NCBI GenBank assembly: GCA_946406305.1
Contig: CAMJKC010000039.1
Span: 1-11,586, forward strand
DNA length: 11,586 nt
DNA from: an uncultured Lachnospiraceae bacterium
GTDB taxonomy: Bacteria; Bacillota; Clostridia; Lachnospirales; Lachnospiraceae
Reading direction: 5' to 3'
Translations under genes and position numbers: made by a program
Notes under the pieces: generated by a model
The model's input: only the letters and a program-made list of their open reading frames with translations
The model's database searches: none
What the model was told of the DNA's origin: nothing
In this document: positions 1 to 6,017 of the stretch, piece after piece
Layout of the letters: each line of letters starts with the position of its first letter
Position numbering within the stretch: position 1 is the first letter of the stretch

Positions 1-870
1 AACCTTGTTATGAATGGCACAAAACCAGCAGACCCACCAATTAGTTATCAAATTGAAGGTATGGATGGACTTATAGAAAGAATAGCAGAGTATAATGAAT
101 CTTCAAATGCTATAGGGTATAGTGTATTTTATTATGCAAAAAAAATGTATGAGGTTCCGGGTTTAAAATTATTATCTGTAGATGGAGTAATGCCTACAGA
201 TGAAACAATAAAAAACAAAGAGTATCCATATTTGAATGAATACTATCTCGTAATAAGAGAAGATACTAAAGAAGATTCTGAGACTATGGAATTATATAAT
301 TACATATTATCTAAAAATGGGAAAAAAGCAATAATAGAAGCTGGATATATTCCTACTATTATGAATTTAAGTGAAATGAAAAATGAATCAACTGTCAAAG
401 TGATAAATGAAAGCGATAAAGAAGAAAAGATAGAGGTGGTTAATGACACTGATGAAAATTCAGATTATTATTCAAATGTGACATCGCTTAATAAAAATGA
501 AGTGGAAAACATAGCAAAAAACATAAAAGAGGCATATATAAATAATGATTTTGAAACACTTTCTAGTATTATGCAATATCCAATATATTATGACAGTGAA
601 GTAGGAGATTTTTCATTAAGAAGTAGAGGGAAAAAAATATCAACTGAAGATGAATTTTTAGAAGTGACAAAAAATTTATTTTTTACTTACGATAATATTT
701 CGCTTATGGAAGAAGATAGTTGTGAAAATTTGAATATTGATGTTGCAAGTGGAGGAATATCTATTGGTTCAGGGCTTATATATATGAGAGATATAAATTT
801 TAATGGGGCAGAAATGAAGACAGAAGGTGAGCCTTTATTTAAAATATTTTCTCTATCAGGAGTTAAATAA
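1..870 (+). CDS. PstS-like substrate-binding protein with C-terminal NTF2-like domain (5' partial)
   Basis: The reading frame is open to the left edge (first codons Asn-Leu-Val-Met), so the real start, including any lipoprotein signal, lies outside the window; the Met at base 10 is probably internal. The first ~120 residues match the C-terminal lobe of PstS-type periplasmic phosphate-binding proteins: a stretch like AIGYSVFYYAKKMY, then KLLSVDGVMPTDETI and a YYLVIRED strand ending in EAGYIP. An acidic, Asn/Ser-rich linker follows (about bases 370-480). The last ~130 residues (helix ENIAKNIKEAY, QYPIYY, final GSGLIYMRDI and LFKIFSLSG strands) resemble an NTF2/SnoaL-like fold. The ligand is inferred to be phosphate or a similar anion, and the protein is probably anchored outside the membrane. 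No pst transport genes are in view and no terminator follows. The family call is fairly sure; the role of the extra domain is unknown. Confidence 0.72.
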   Translation, partial: NLVMNGTKPADPPISYQIEGMDGLIERIAEYNESSNAIGYSVFYYAKKMYEVPGLKLLSVDGVMPTDETIKNKEYPYLNEYYLVIREDTKEDSETMELYNYILSKNGKKAIIEAGYIPTIMNLSEMKNESTVKVINESDKEEKIEVVNDTDENSDYYSNVTSLNKNEVENIAKNIKEAYINNDFETLSSIMQYPIYYDSEVGDFSLRSRGKKISTEDEFLEVTKNLFFTYDNISLMEEDSCENLNIDVASGGISIGSGLIYMRDINFNGAEMKTEGEPLFKIFSLSGVK

Positions 871-889
871 AATATTAAAAATTAGGATA

Positions 890-903
890 TCTATGTGCAT
901 AGA
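890..903. other. 14-bp dyad upstream of the secG -35 element
   Basis: TCTATG and CATAGA form a perfect 6-bp inverted repeat around a 2-base centre. It ends four bases before the secG -35 hexamer. It has no T-run, so it is not a terminator for the gene to the left. It could be an operator or chance; evidence is weak. Confidence 0.2.
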
Positions 904-907
904 ATAC

Positions 908-936
908 TTGAAAATATATTTGATTTATGGTAGAAT
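908..936 (+). promoter_or_regulatory. secG promoter (sigma-A type, extended -10)
   Basis: TTGAAA (908-913) and TAGAAT (931-936) are separated by 17 bases, and TGG just before the -10 makes it an extended -10. Transcription should start near base 943, leaving a leader of about 15 bases that contains the Shine-Dalgarno sequence. This predicted start lies downstream of a GTG at 937, which excludes that codon as the secG start. Confidence 0.75.
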
Positions 937-957
937 GTGTCAAGTGAGGTGAAGGAT

Positions 958-1191
958 ATGGTTTTAAAAATAGTTTTAGTAGTTTTATATGTAATTATAT
1001 GTTTGGCTTTAGCAGCACTAATATTATTGCAGGAAGGAAAGAGTGCAGGGCTTGGTAGTATAGCAGGTATGGCTGATAGTTACTGGTCTAAGGCTAAAGG
1101 AAGGTCTATGGAAGGGCATTTAAATAAAATTACGACAGCACTTGCGATTTCGTTTTTGATAATATCGTTTGTTTTAAATATTGTGTGGTAA
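958..1191 (+). CDS. secG: SecG, preprotein translocase subunit
   Basis: SecG is the small auxiliary subunit of the SecYEG channel in the cytoplasmic membrane and helps SecA-driven protein export. The 77-residue product has the expected build: a first membrane helix (about residues 3-24), the loop signature LLQEGKSAGLGSIAG with a Trp soon after, and a second helix (about 59-76) ending at the C-terminus. A reading frame from GTG at 937 would add seven residues, but the ATG at 958 is preferred: GAGGTGA at 946-952 gives a good ribosome site with five bases spacing, and 937 lies inside the promoter region. A strong terminator follows directly. secG-rnr-smpB is a familiar Firmicute gene order, which supports the call. 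Confidence 0.93.
   Translation: MVLKIVLVVLYVIICLALAALILLQEGKSAGLGSIAGMADSYWSKAKGRSMEGHLNKITTALAISFLIISFVLNIVW
1156..1184 (+). promoter_or_regulatory. Possible weak rnr promoter inside the end of secG
   Basis: TTGATA (1156-1161) and TATTGT (1179-1184) are 17 bases apart, with five and four of six consensus matches. Transcription would start near 1191, so the mRNA would begin with the terminator-like hairpin. The -10 is poor and AT-rich DNA gives such matches by chance. It is listed because rnr has no other obvious promoter downstream of the terminator. Confidence 0.25.
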
Positions 1192-1192
1192 T

Positions 1193-1223
1193 AAAAATCC
1201 TGCTTTGTAGCAGGTTTTTTTTT
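1193..1223 (+). terminator. Intrinsic terminator after secG
   Basis: CCTGCT (1199-1204), a four-base TTGT loop and AGCAGG (1209-1214) form a perfect 6-bp stem, followed by nine T (1215-1223). The five A at 1193-1197 can pair with the T-run, so it might also work on the opposite strand. It ends only eight bases before the rnr start codon, so it could act as an attenuator of rnr and smpB rather than a full stop. Confidence 0.85.
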
Positions 1224-1231
1224 GAGAGAAA

Positions 1232-3175
1232 ATGAAAAAAATTATAAATAAAAAAAGTGAATACAATGGCATATTTAGAGTAGTAAATAAAAAATTTTCT
1301 TTTGTAACAGTGAGTGCAAAAGATAAAACTTTTGATATATATGTTTCAAATAAAGATTCTAATTTTGCAATTGACAATGATTTGGTATTAGTAAAGGTCA
1401 CAACTGAAGGTTTAGGTGATAAACACAGTGAAGGTAAAGTGATAAAGATTATAAAAAGAAATACAGACACAATAGTAGGAGTATTTAATAAAAATAAAAA
1501 TTTTGGATTTGTCACACCTATAAATAAAAAAATATATTTTGATATACATATATCAAGTAAATTATTTTTTGGTGCAAAAAATAATACACTTGTAGTAGCA
1601 AAAATATTAAATAAAAAAGAAAAAAGTAAAAATCCAGAGGGGATGATAGTTGAAGTATTGGGTGATGCAAATGAACCAAATGCACAAATACTATCGGTGG
1701 TTAAAAGTTTTAATATAAGAACTGAGTTTAGCGAAGATGTAGAAAAAGATATAAAGAAGATAAAAGAATACATGGAAGATAGTGATATAAAAAATAGGAG
1801 AGACTTAAGAGATTTAAAAACTGTTACAATAGATGGAGACGACGCAAAAGATTTAGATGATGCAATTTCAATTTTAAAGTTAAGTAATGGAAATTATAAA
1901 TTATATGTATCTATTGCAGATGTGGCGAATTTTGTAAAAGAAGGCTCGGCAATTGATATTGAGGCGAGAGAGAGAGGTAATTCAGTATACTTAATAGACA
2001 GGGTCATCCCTATGCTTCCTAAGATTTTGTCAAATGGTTTATGTTCTTTGAATGAAGGGGAAGATAGGCTGACTATGACTTGTGAAATGGAAATTGACAA
2101 TATGGGAAATGTGTTGAAAAGCGACATATATGAATCTGTAATAAATAGCAACAAGAGGATGTCATATAAAAATGTGCACAATGTTTTAAATGGGGAGTTT
2201 GTAGATGATTCGTATGAAAAACTGAAAGATGAGATTTTTTTAATGAATGAATTGTCAAATATTTTGCAAGAAAAGAGAAGAAGGGATGGGAGTATAAATT
2301 TTGACTTTTCAGAGAGCAAAATAGAAGTTGATGAAAACTTAAAACCTATTGATATAGTTGAATATCCTATATATGAATCAAATAAAATAATAGAGAGTTT
2401 TATGGTTCTCGCAAATTATGTAGTTGCAAAGACTTTTAGTGATATGAAAATTCCATTTCTCTACAGAGTGCATAGCTCATGTGATATTGAAAAAGTTAAA
2501 ACTCTTTCAATGTTCTTGTCAAACTATAGTATAAGTTTAAACTATGACAAAGAATTAAGCTCAAAAAAATTGCAAGAAATTATAAATGGTTTAGAGGGAA
2601 AAGAATATAAAGATGTCGTTGAAAAATTTATACTTAGGTCAATGAGTCAGGCAAAATATTCAACGAGCTGTGATGGACATTTTGCTCTGGCATTAAAGTA
2701 TTACACACATTTTACATCGCCTATAAGAAGATATAATGATTTGATGATACATAGAATTATAAAATATGTAATTAAAAATCAATTAGATAAAGATAAAAAA
2801 GTATATTATGAAAATATATTAGATAGTATTTCGGAACATATATCAAAAACCGAGAGAGTTGCTATAGATTGTGAAAGAGATGTGACTCAGATGAAGAAAT
2901 GTGAATATATGGAAGACAAGGTTGGTCAAATTTTTGAAGGAAGTATATCTGGCATAACAGGTTTTGGATTTTATGTTATGCTTGAAAATACAGTAGAAGG
3001 GTTAGTTAGAATTGGTTCATTAGATGATTATTATATATTTGATGAAAATAGATATGAATTAGTGGGAGAGCATAAAAAGAATAGATTTGCGATAGGTATG
3101 AAAGTAAGAGTTTTATTAAAAAATGTAGATGTTGAGTTGAGAAATATTGATTTTGAATATATGGAGAAATTATGA
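1232..3175 (+). CDS. rnr: RNase II/R family 3'-5' exoribonuclease (RNase R type by context)
   Basis: This is a processive 3'-5' hydrolytic exoribonuclease of the RNB family, acting on mRNA and structured RNA in the cytoplasm. Domains in order: two cold-shock OB domains (about residues 10-70 and 78-140), the RNB catalytic domain (about 190-520) and a C-terminal S1 domain (564-645). Catalytic Asp residues sit in TIDGDDAKDLDDA (D201, D207, D209, D210), and the motif HFTSPIRRY starts at H493 with R500. At 647 residues it is shorter than a usual RNase R (700-800). It begins right at the first cold-shock domain without the N-terminal helix-turn-helix, and it stops just after S1 without a Lys-rich tail, so in outline it resembles RNase II. 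The directly adjoining smpB supports the RNase R assignment. The ribosome site is weak (GAGAG, three bases from ATG), just after the secG terminator. Confidence 0.9.
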   Translation: MKKIINKKSEYNGIFRVVNKKFSFVTVSAKDKTFDIYVSNKDSNFAIDNDLVLVKVTTEGLGDKHSEGKVIKIIKRNTDTIVGVFNKNKNFGFVTPINKKIYFDIHISSKLFFGAKNNTLVVAKILNKKEKSKNPEGMIVEVLGDANEPNAQILSVVKSFNIRTEFSEDVEKDIKKIKEYMEDSDIKNRRDLRDLKTVTIDGDDAKDLDDAISILKLSNGNYKLYVSIADVANFVKEGSAIDIEARERGNSVYLIDRVIPMLPKILSNGLCSLNEGEDRLTMTCEMEIDNMGNVLKSDIYESVINSNKRMSYKNVHNVLNGEFVDDSYEKLKDEIFLMNELSNILQEKRRRDGSINFDFSESKIEVDENLKPIDIVEYPIYESNKIIESFMVLANYVVAKTFSDMKIPFLYRVHSSCDIEKVKTLSMFLSNYSISLNYDKELSSKKLQEIINGLEGKEYKDVVEKFILRSMSQAKYSTSCDGHFALALKYYTHFTSPIRRYNDLMIHRIIKYVIKNQLDKDKKVYYENILDSISEHISKTERVAIDCERDVTQMKKCEYMEDKVGQIFEGSISGITGFGFYVMLENTVEGLVRIGSLDDYYIFDENRYELVGEHKKNRFAIGMKVRVLLKNVDVELRNIDFEYMEKL

Positions 3176-3176
3176 T

Positions 3177-3638
3177 ATGGGCGAGAAATTAATTTCAAAC
3201 AATAAAAAAATATATCATGATTATTTTGTGCTTGAAAAATATGAAGCGGGGATAGCACTTAAAGGGACAGAGATAAAATCGTTAAGGATGGGAAAGTGTT
3301 CTATAGCTGAGAGTATATGTAGGATTGACAAAGGAGAAGTATATATTTTTGGAATGAATATAAGCCCATATGAAAAAGGAAATATATTTAATGTTGGCTC
3401 TACAAGAACAAGAAAGTTACTTTTACACAAGAAACAGATTTTAAAGATACAACAAGAACTTATGTTATCTGGTAATAGTTTATTGCCTGTTAGAGTATAT
3501 TTAAAAGAAGGACTTGCGAAAGTAGAGATAGCTTTATGTAAAGGTAAGAAAAAATATGATAAGAGAGAAGATATAAAGAAAAAAGACATAAAAAGAAATT
3601 TAGATAGGAAGTTTAAGGGTGCAAGTATAAAGGTGTAA
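3177..3638 (+). CDS. smpB: SmpB, tmRNA-binding protein
   Basis: SmpB binds tmRNA (ssrA) and brings it to ribosomes stalled on broken mRNA for trans-translation. The 153-residue product carries the family blocks: KIYHDYFVLEKYEAGIALKGTEIKSLR near the N-terminus, the ISPYEKGNIFN segment, RTRKLLLHK, and the basic KGKKKYDKREDIKKKD segment leading into the C-terminal tail that enters the decoding site. The ATG at 3177 is chosen over the in-frame ATG at 3147 because GGAG (3163-3166) sits upstream, the start then falls one base after the rnr stop, and the protein begins just before the conserved core. It is probably translated together with rnr, whose RNase degrades the tagged-template mRNA in other bacteria. 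No ssrA gene is in the window. Confidence 0.95.
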   Translation: MGEKLISNNKKIYHDYFVLEKYEAGIALKGTEIKSLRMGKCSIAESICRIDKGEVYIFGMNISPYEKGNIFNVGSTRTRKLLLHKKQILKIQQELMLSGNSLLPVRVYLKEGLAKVEIALCKGKKKYDKREDIKKKDIKRNLDRKFKGASIKV

Positions 3639-3642
3639 TTTG

Positions 3643-4503
3643 TTATTTTATAAATTCAAAATCTTTAATGTTTTTATCTATGAGTGAGTTATATATTTGG
3701 AGCCTACTATCTGTTAGACCATAGTCAATGATTTTAACTGTTCCGTTTTTATTATCACTTAATAAATTATTATTTTCTAAATATTGAATGCAATTCATAA
3801 TAGGTATGTCAATGTTATTTAGTATTTTAGTATTTTTACTTATATATTTTTTTATTATGTCTGTTGCAAATATGAAATGAGTACACCCGAGAATCAAATA
3901 GTCAACATTTTTGTAATCAGTTAATAATTCTTTTATATAGTTTTCAAAATTCTCTTTGTCTATAAATCCTGTTTCTATGTATTTTACTATTTCATCGGCG
4001 GCTATAACATTTATATTAAAAAAATTTTTATAAGTTTTAATTTCATTTTTTAAATAGTCACTATTTTTAGTAGCGGTTGTAGATAAAATTAGAATATTAT
4101 TTTTTTTCTTTTCCATATTAATATTTAAAAGCTTTTCTTCAACACTTTTTATAGATATGTTTGTGTTTTTTATATATTTTGCTTCATACAAGACTTGTGA
4201 TAAGGTGGGGAAGACACCAAATAATTTAATATTTGGATACATTTTACATAAAAAACTGAAACTTGTTACTGTGGCAGTATTGCAAGCGATTATTATTATT
4301 TTTGAGTTAAAATTTATCAATTTTTCAACACAATTTTTTGATAAATTTATTATTGTTTCTTTACTTTTTTTTCCATAGGGGTTGTTTAAAGTATCAGATA
4401 GAAATATGAAATTTTCATTTGGAATAATCTGTTTTATTTGGTTTAAGACACTTAACCCGCCAAAACCAGAGTCAAAAATTCCTATGTATTCATTGTTTTT
4501 CAT
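3643..4503 (-). CDS. murI: Glutamate racemase
   Basis: MurI converts L-glutamate to D-glutamate for the peptidoglycan stem peptide, in the cytoplasm. Motifs: IGIFDSGFGGLSVL near the N-terminus with D11 and S12, NPYGKKS, ACNTAT with catalytic C74, and LGCTHF with catalytic C207 and H209. Both cysteines of the two-base mechanism are present. The 286 residues are somewhat longer than usual (about 265-275). The distance between the two Cys is about 22 residues greater than in B. subtilis RacE, owing to a Lys/Asn-rich insert around residues 110-135. The segment after GCTH is also divergent (FIF instead of the usual YPL). No Shine-Dalgarno sequence is visible before the ATG, consistent with the predicted near-leaderless mRNA. 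It is convergent with smpB (four bases apart) and divergent from murB. Confidence 0.88.
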   Translation of the reverse strand: MKNNEYIGIFDSGFGGLSVLNQIKQIIPNENFIFLSDTLNNPYGKKSKETIINLSKNCVEKLINFNSKIIIIACNTATVTSFSFLCKMYPNIKLFGVFPTLSQVLYEAKYIKNTNISIKSVEEKLLNINMEKKKNNILILSTTATKNSDYLKNEIKTYKNFFNINVIAADEIVKYIETGFIDKENFENYIKELLTDYKNVDYLILGCTHFIFATDIIKKYISKNTKILNNIDIPIMNCIQYLENNNLLSDNKNGTVKIIDYGLTDSRLQIYNSLIDKNIKDFEFIK

Positions 4504-4505
4504 AA

Positions 4506-4534
4506 TTTACATATTTTATCAAATATGCTAAAAT
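4506..4534 (+). promoter_or_regulatory. murB operon promoter (extended -10)
   Basis: TTTACA (4506-4511, five of six consensus bases) and TAAAAT (4529-4534) are spaced by 17 bases, with TGC before the -10. The predicted start near 4541 gives a 19-base leader holding the murB ribosome site. The -35 begins only three bases from the murI start codon. Confidence 0.72.
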
Positions 4535-4541
4535 ATTTCAA
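4513..4541 (-). promoter_or_regulatory. murI promoter overlapping the murB promoter
   Basis: Read on the minus strand, TTGAAA (4541-4536) and TAAAAT (4518-4513) are 17 bases apart, with TGA before the -10 as an extended element. The predicted start is near 4506, only about three bases before the murI ATG at 4503. The -10 of each promoter lies within the spacer of the other, so one polymerase should block the other. Confidence 0.68.
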
Positions 4542-4545
4542 TATT

Positions 4546-4553
4546 GGGAGGAG
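4546..4553 (+). promoter_or_regulatory. murB Shine-Dalgarno site
   Basis: GGGAGGAG lies six bases before ATG 4560. It fixes the start codon, which is notable because the predicted protein has a shortened N-terminus. Confidence 0.85.
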
Positions 4554-4559
4554 TATTTT

Positions 4560-5426
4560 ATGAAAGTCTTATTAAAAGAAAATATGTCAAATCATACAAG
4601 TTTTAGAATAGGGGGACCAGCCGATGTATATGTTATACCAGCTAATGAGTTTGAATTAGTTGATTTAATGAGATTTTTGAGAAGTAAGGGAATAAAGTAT
4701 TATATAATAGGAAAAGGCACAAATCTACTTGTATCTGATAAGGGAGTTAGAGGTTGTGTTATAAATATATTAGATAAAATGTCTAAAATTAATGTCATAG
4801 GGAATAAAGTATCTGTAGAGGCAGGGGCTTTAATGGTTCAAATAGCTGATGAGTGCTGCAATAATAATCTTACAGGTTTTGAACCTCTCTGTGGAATACC
4901 AGGGACTATAGGTGGTGCAATTTCTATGAATGCAGGGGCATATGATAAAGAGATATCAAGTTTAGTTTTAAGTGTAGATGTAATTGATGAAAACAGCAAA
5001 ATAAAAACTTTGTATAAAGATGAATTAGATTTTTCATATAGACATTCAATAATAGAAGATATGGGGTATGTGGTTACAAAGGTTAGACTTCAATTAAGAG
5101 AAGGGGATGGAGAAGAAATAAGAAAGAAGATGTCAAGATTTACAGCCCTTAGGACAATTAAGCAACCACTTGAATATCCATCGGCTGGTTCAGTTTTTAA
5201 GAGGCCAGAAAATGCTTTTGCATCACAGCTTATACAAGAGAGTAATTTACAAGGTGAAAGTGTAGGAGGGGCAGAAGTGTCAAGTAAGCATGCTGGTTTT
5301 ATTGTAAACACTGGCAATGCCACTGCAGCAGATGTATATAAATTGATAGAGAAAATACAAAGTAGAATACTAACTTATTACAATATTAACTTAGAGCCAG
5401 AAATAAAATTATGGGGAAAATTTTAA
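4560..5426 (+). CDS. murB: UDP-N-acetylenolpyruvoylglucosamine reductase
   Basis: MurB is a flavoprotein that uses NADPH to reduce UDP-GlcNAc-enolpyruvate to UDP-MurNAc, the second committed step of peptidoglycan precursor synthesis. FAD-binding motifs are clear: NHTSFRIGGPAD near the N-terminus, IGKGTNLLVSD, and GIPGTIGGAISMNAGAYDKE. Catalytic positions fit the family: R161 in FSYRHS, the proton-donor S211 in SAGSVFKRP, and E281 in the C-terminal LEPEIKLWG. SSKHAGFIVNTGNATA completes the substrate domain, typical of type II MurB. The 288 residues are short by roughly 15-20 at the N-terminus, where related enzymes have a helix before NHTSF; the strong ribosome site supports the short form. 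It is probably the first gene of an operon and overlaps whiA by 16 bases. Confidence 0.95.
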   Translation: MKVLLKENMSNHTSFRIGGPADVYVIPANEFELVDLMRFLRSKGIKYYIIGKGTNLLVSDKGVRGCVINILDKMSKINVIGNKVSVEAGALMVQIADECCNNNLTGFEPLCGIPGTIGGAISMNAGAYDKEISSLVLSVDVIDENSKIKTLYKDELDFSYRHSIIEDMGYVVTKVRLQLREGDGEEIRKKMSRFTALRTIKQPLEYPSAGSVFKRPENAFASQLIQESNLQGESVGGAEVSSKHAGFIVNTGNATAADVYKLIEKIQSRILTYYNINLEPEIKLWGKF

Positions 5427-6013
5427 AAAATGAATCTTTTAACGAAAAAGTTAAAGATGAAATAAATAGTTTAAAAGAAAGTAAAAAGATAGCTAAGTTT
5501 TATTTAAAAAATGGATATGTAAATAGTCCAACATCGGAATACCGTTTGCAGTTTAATTTAAAAAATATAGATGATGCAAACGAGGTCTTAATTATTTTAT
5601 ATGAAGTTGGAATTAGTGCAAAAATAGCTATTAGTAAAAATAGATACATAGTTTATTTAAACGATTATGAATCAATAGTTAAATTATTGTATTATATGGG
5701 TGCAGATAAGGCAAGTGAAATGTTTAAAACGGAAGAAGAAAAGAGGCATCTAAACTCAAATATTAACCGCATTGTAAATTTTGAAGTTGCAAATATAAAA
5801 AAGTCAACAGAGGCTTCTCTTAGACAGATAAGTGATATAAAGAAACTTCTTAAAATTAAGAAATTTGAAGAACTTGATGACAAGATGAAAATTGTAATTG
5901 AAGCGAGGTTAAATAATCCTACAGCTACTATGAGTGAGTTGTCGGATGTTGTAAAAATATCAAAAAGCAATTTGAATCATAAATTAAAAAAGATAAAGGA
6001 AATGGTAGAGTGA
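5411..6013 (+). CDS. whiA: WhiA-family DNA-binding protein, short form
   Basis: WhiA proteins are DNA-binding regulators: sporulation control in Streptomyces, and division or chromosome segregation in Bacillus. They are built from a LAGLIDADG homing-endonuclease-like region plus a C-terminal helix-turn-helix. Recognition here rests on FYLKNGYVNSP (residues 30-40, matching the second LAGLIDADG motif), RYIVYLND, MGADKA, the block NINRIVNFEVANI (117-129), and a C-terminal HTH (about 160-198) with KISKSNLNHKLKKI. The protein is 200 residues against about 310-320. Its first ~21 residues look like a normal WhiA N-terminus (SFNEKVKDEI), then it jumps straight to the second motif, so the first LAGLIDADG half appears deleted in frame. 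The start overlaps the murB end by 16 bases and has only a weak ribosome site, suggesting translational coupling. Family assignment is good; activity is uncertain. Confidence 0.85.
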   Translation: MGKILKNESFNEKVKDEINSLKESKKIAKFYLKNGYVNSPTSEYRLQFNLKNIDDANEVLIILYEVGISAKIAISKNRYIVYLNDYESIVKLLYYMGADKASEMFKTEEEKRHLNSNINRIVNFEVANIKKSTEASLRQISDIKKLLKIKKFEELDDKMKIVIEARLNNPTATMSELSDVVKISKSNLNHKLKKIKEMVE

Positions 6014-6017
6014 TTAG

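Noticed and set aside
937..939. GTG as the start of secG
   Set aside because: It lies upstream of the predicted transcription start at about 943 and has no ribosome site; ATG 958 has both.
1193..1223. Hairpin before rnr as a riboswitch or T-box
   Set aside because: It is a short 6-bp stem with four-base loop and T-run, and no aptamer-sized leader is present.
1174..1773. Long open frame on the minus strand opposite rnr
   Set aside because: Its product is a Phe/Ser/Leu-rich string with no recognisable motif, fully antisense to the well-supported rnr cold-shock domains; AT-rich genes commonly give such mirror frames.
3147..3176. ATG 3147 as the start of smpB
   Set aside because: It would add ten non-conserved residues overlapping rnr; ATG 3177 has GGAG at proper spacing and gives the usual SmpB N-terminus.
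3639..3642. ssrA (tmRNA) gene next to smpB
   Set aside because: smpB is followed after four bases by the end of murI; there is no room for a tmRNA here.
5411..5520. Frameshift or pseudogene explanation for the short WhiA
   Set aside because: The frame is continuous, the N-terminal motif is intact, and no missing WhiA sequence appears in other frames of the upstream DNA, which is murB.
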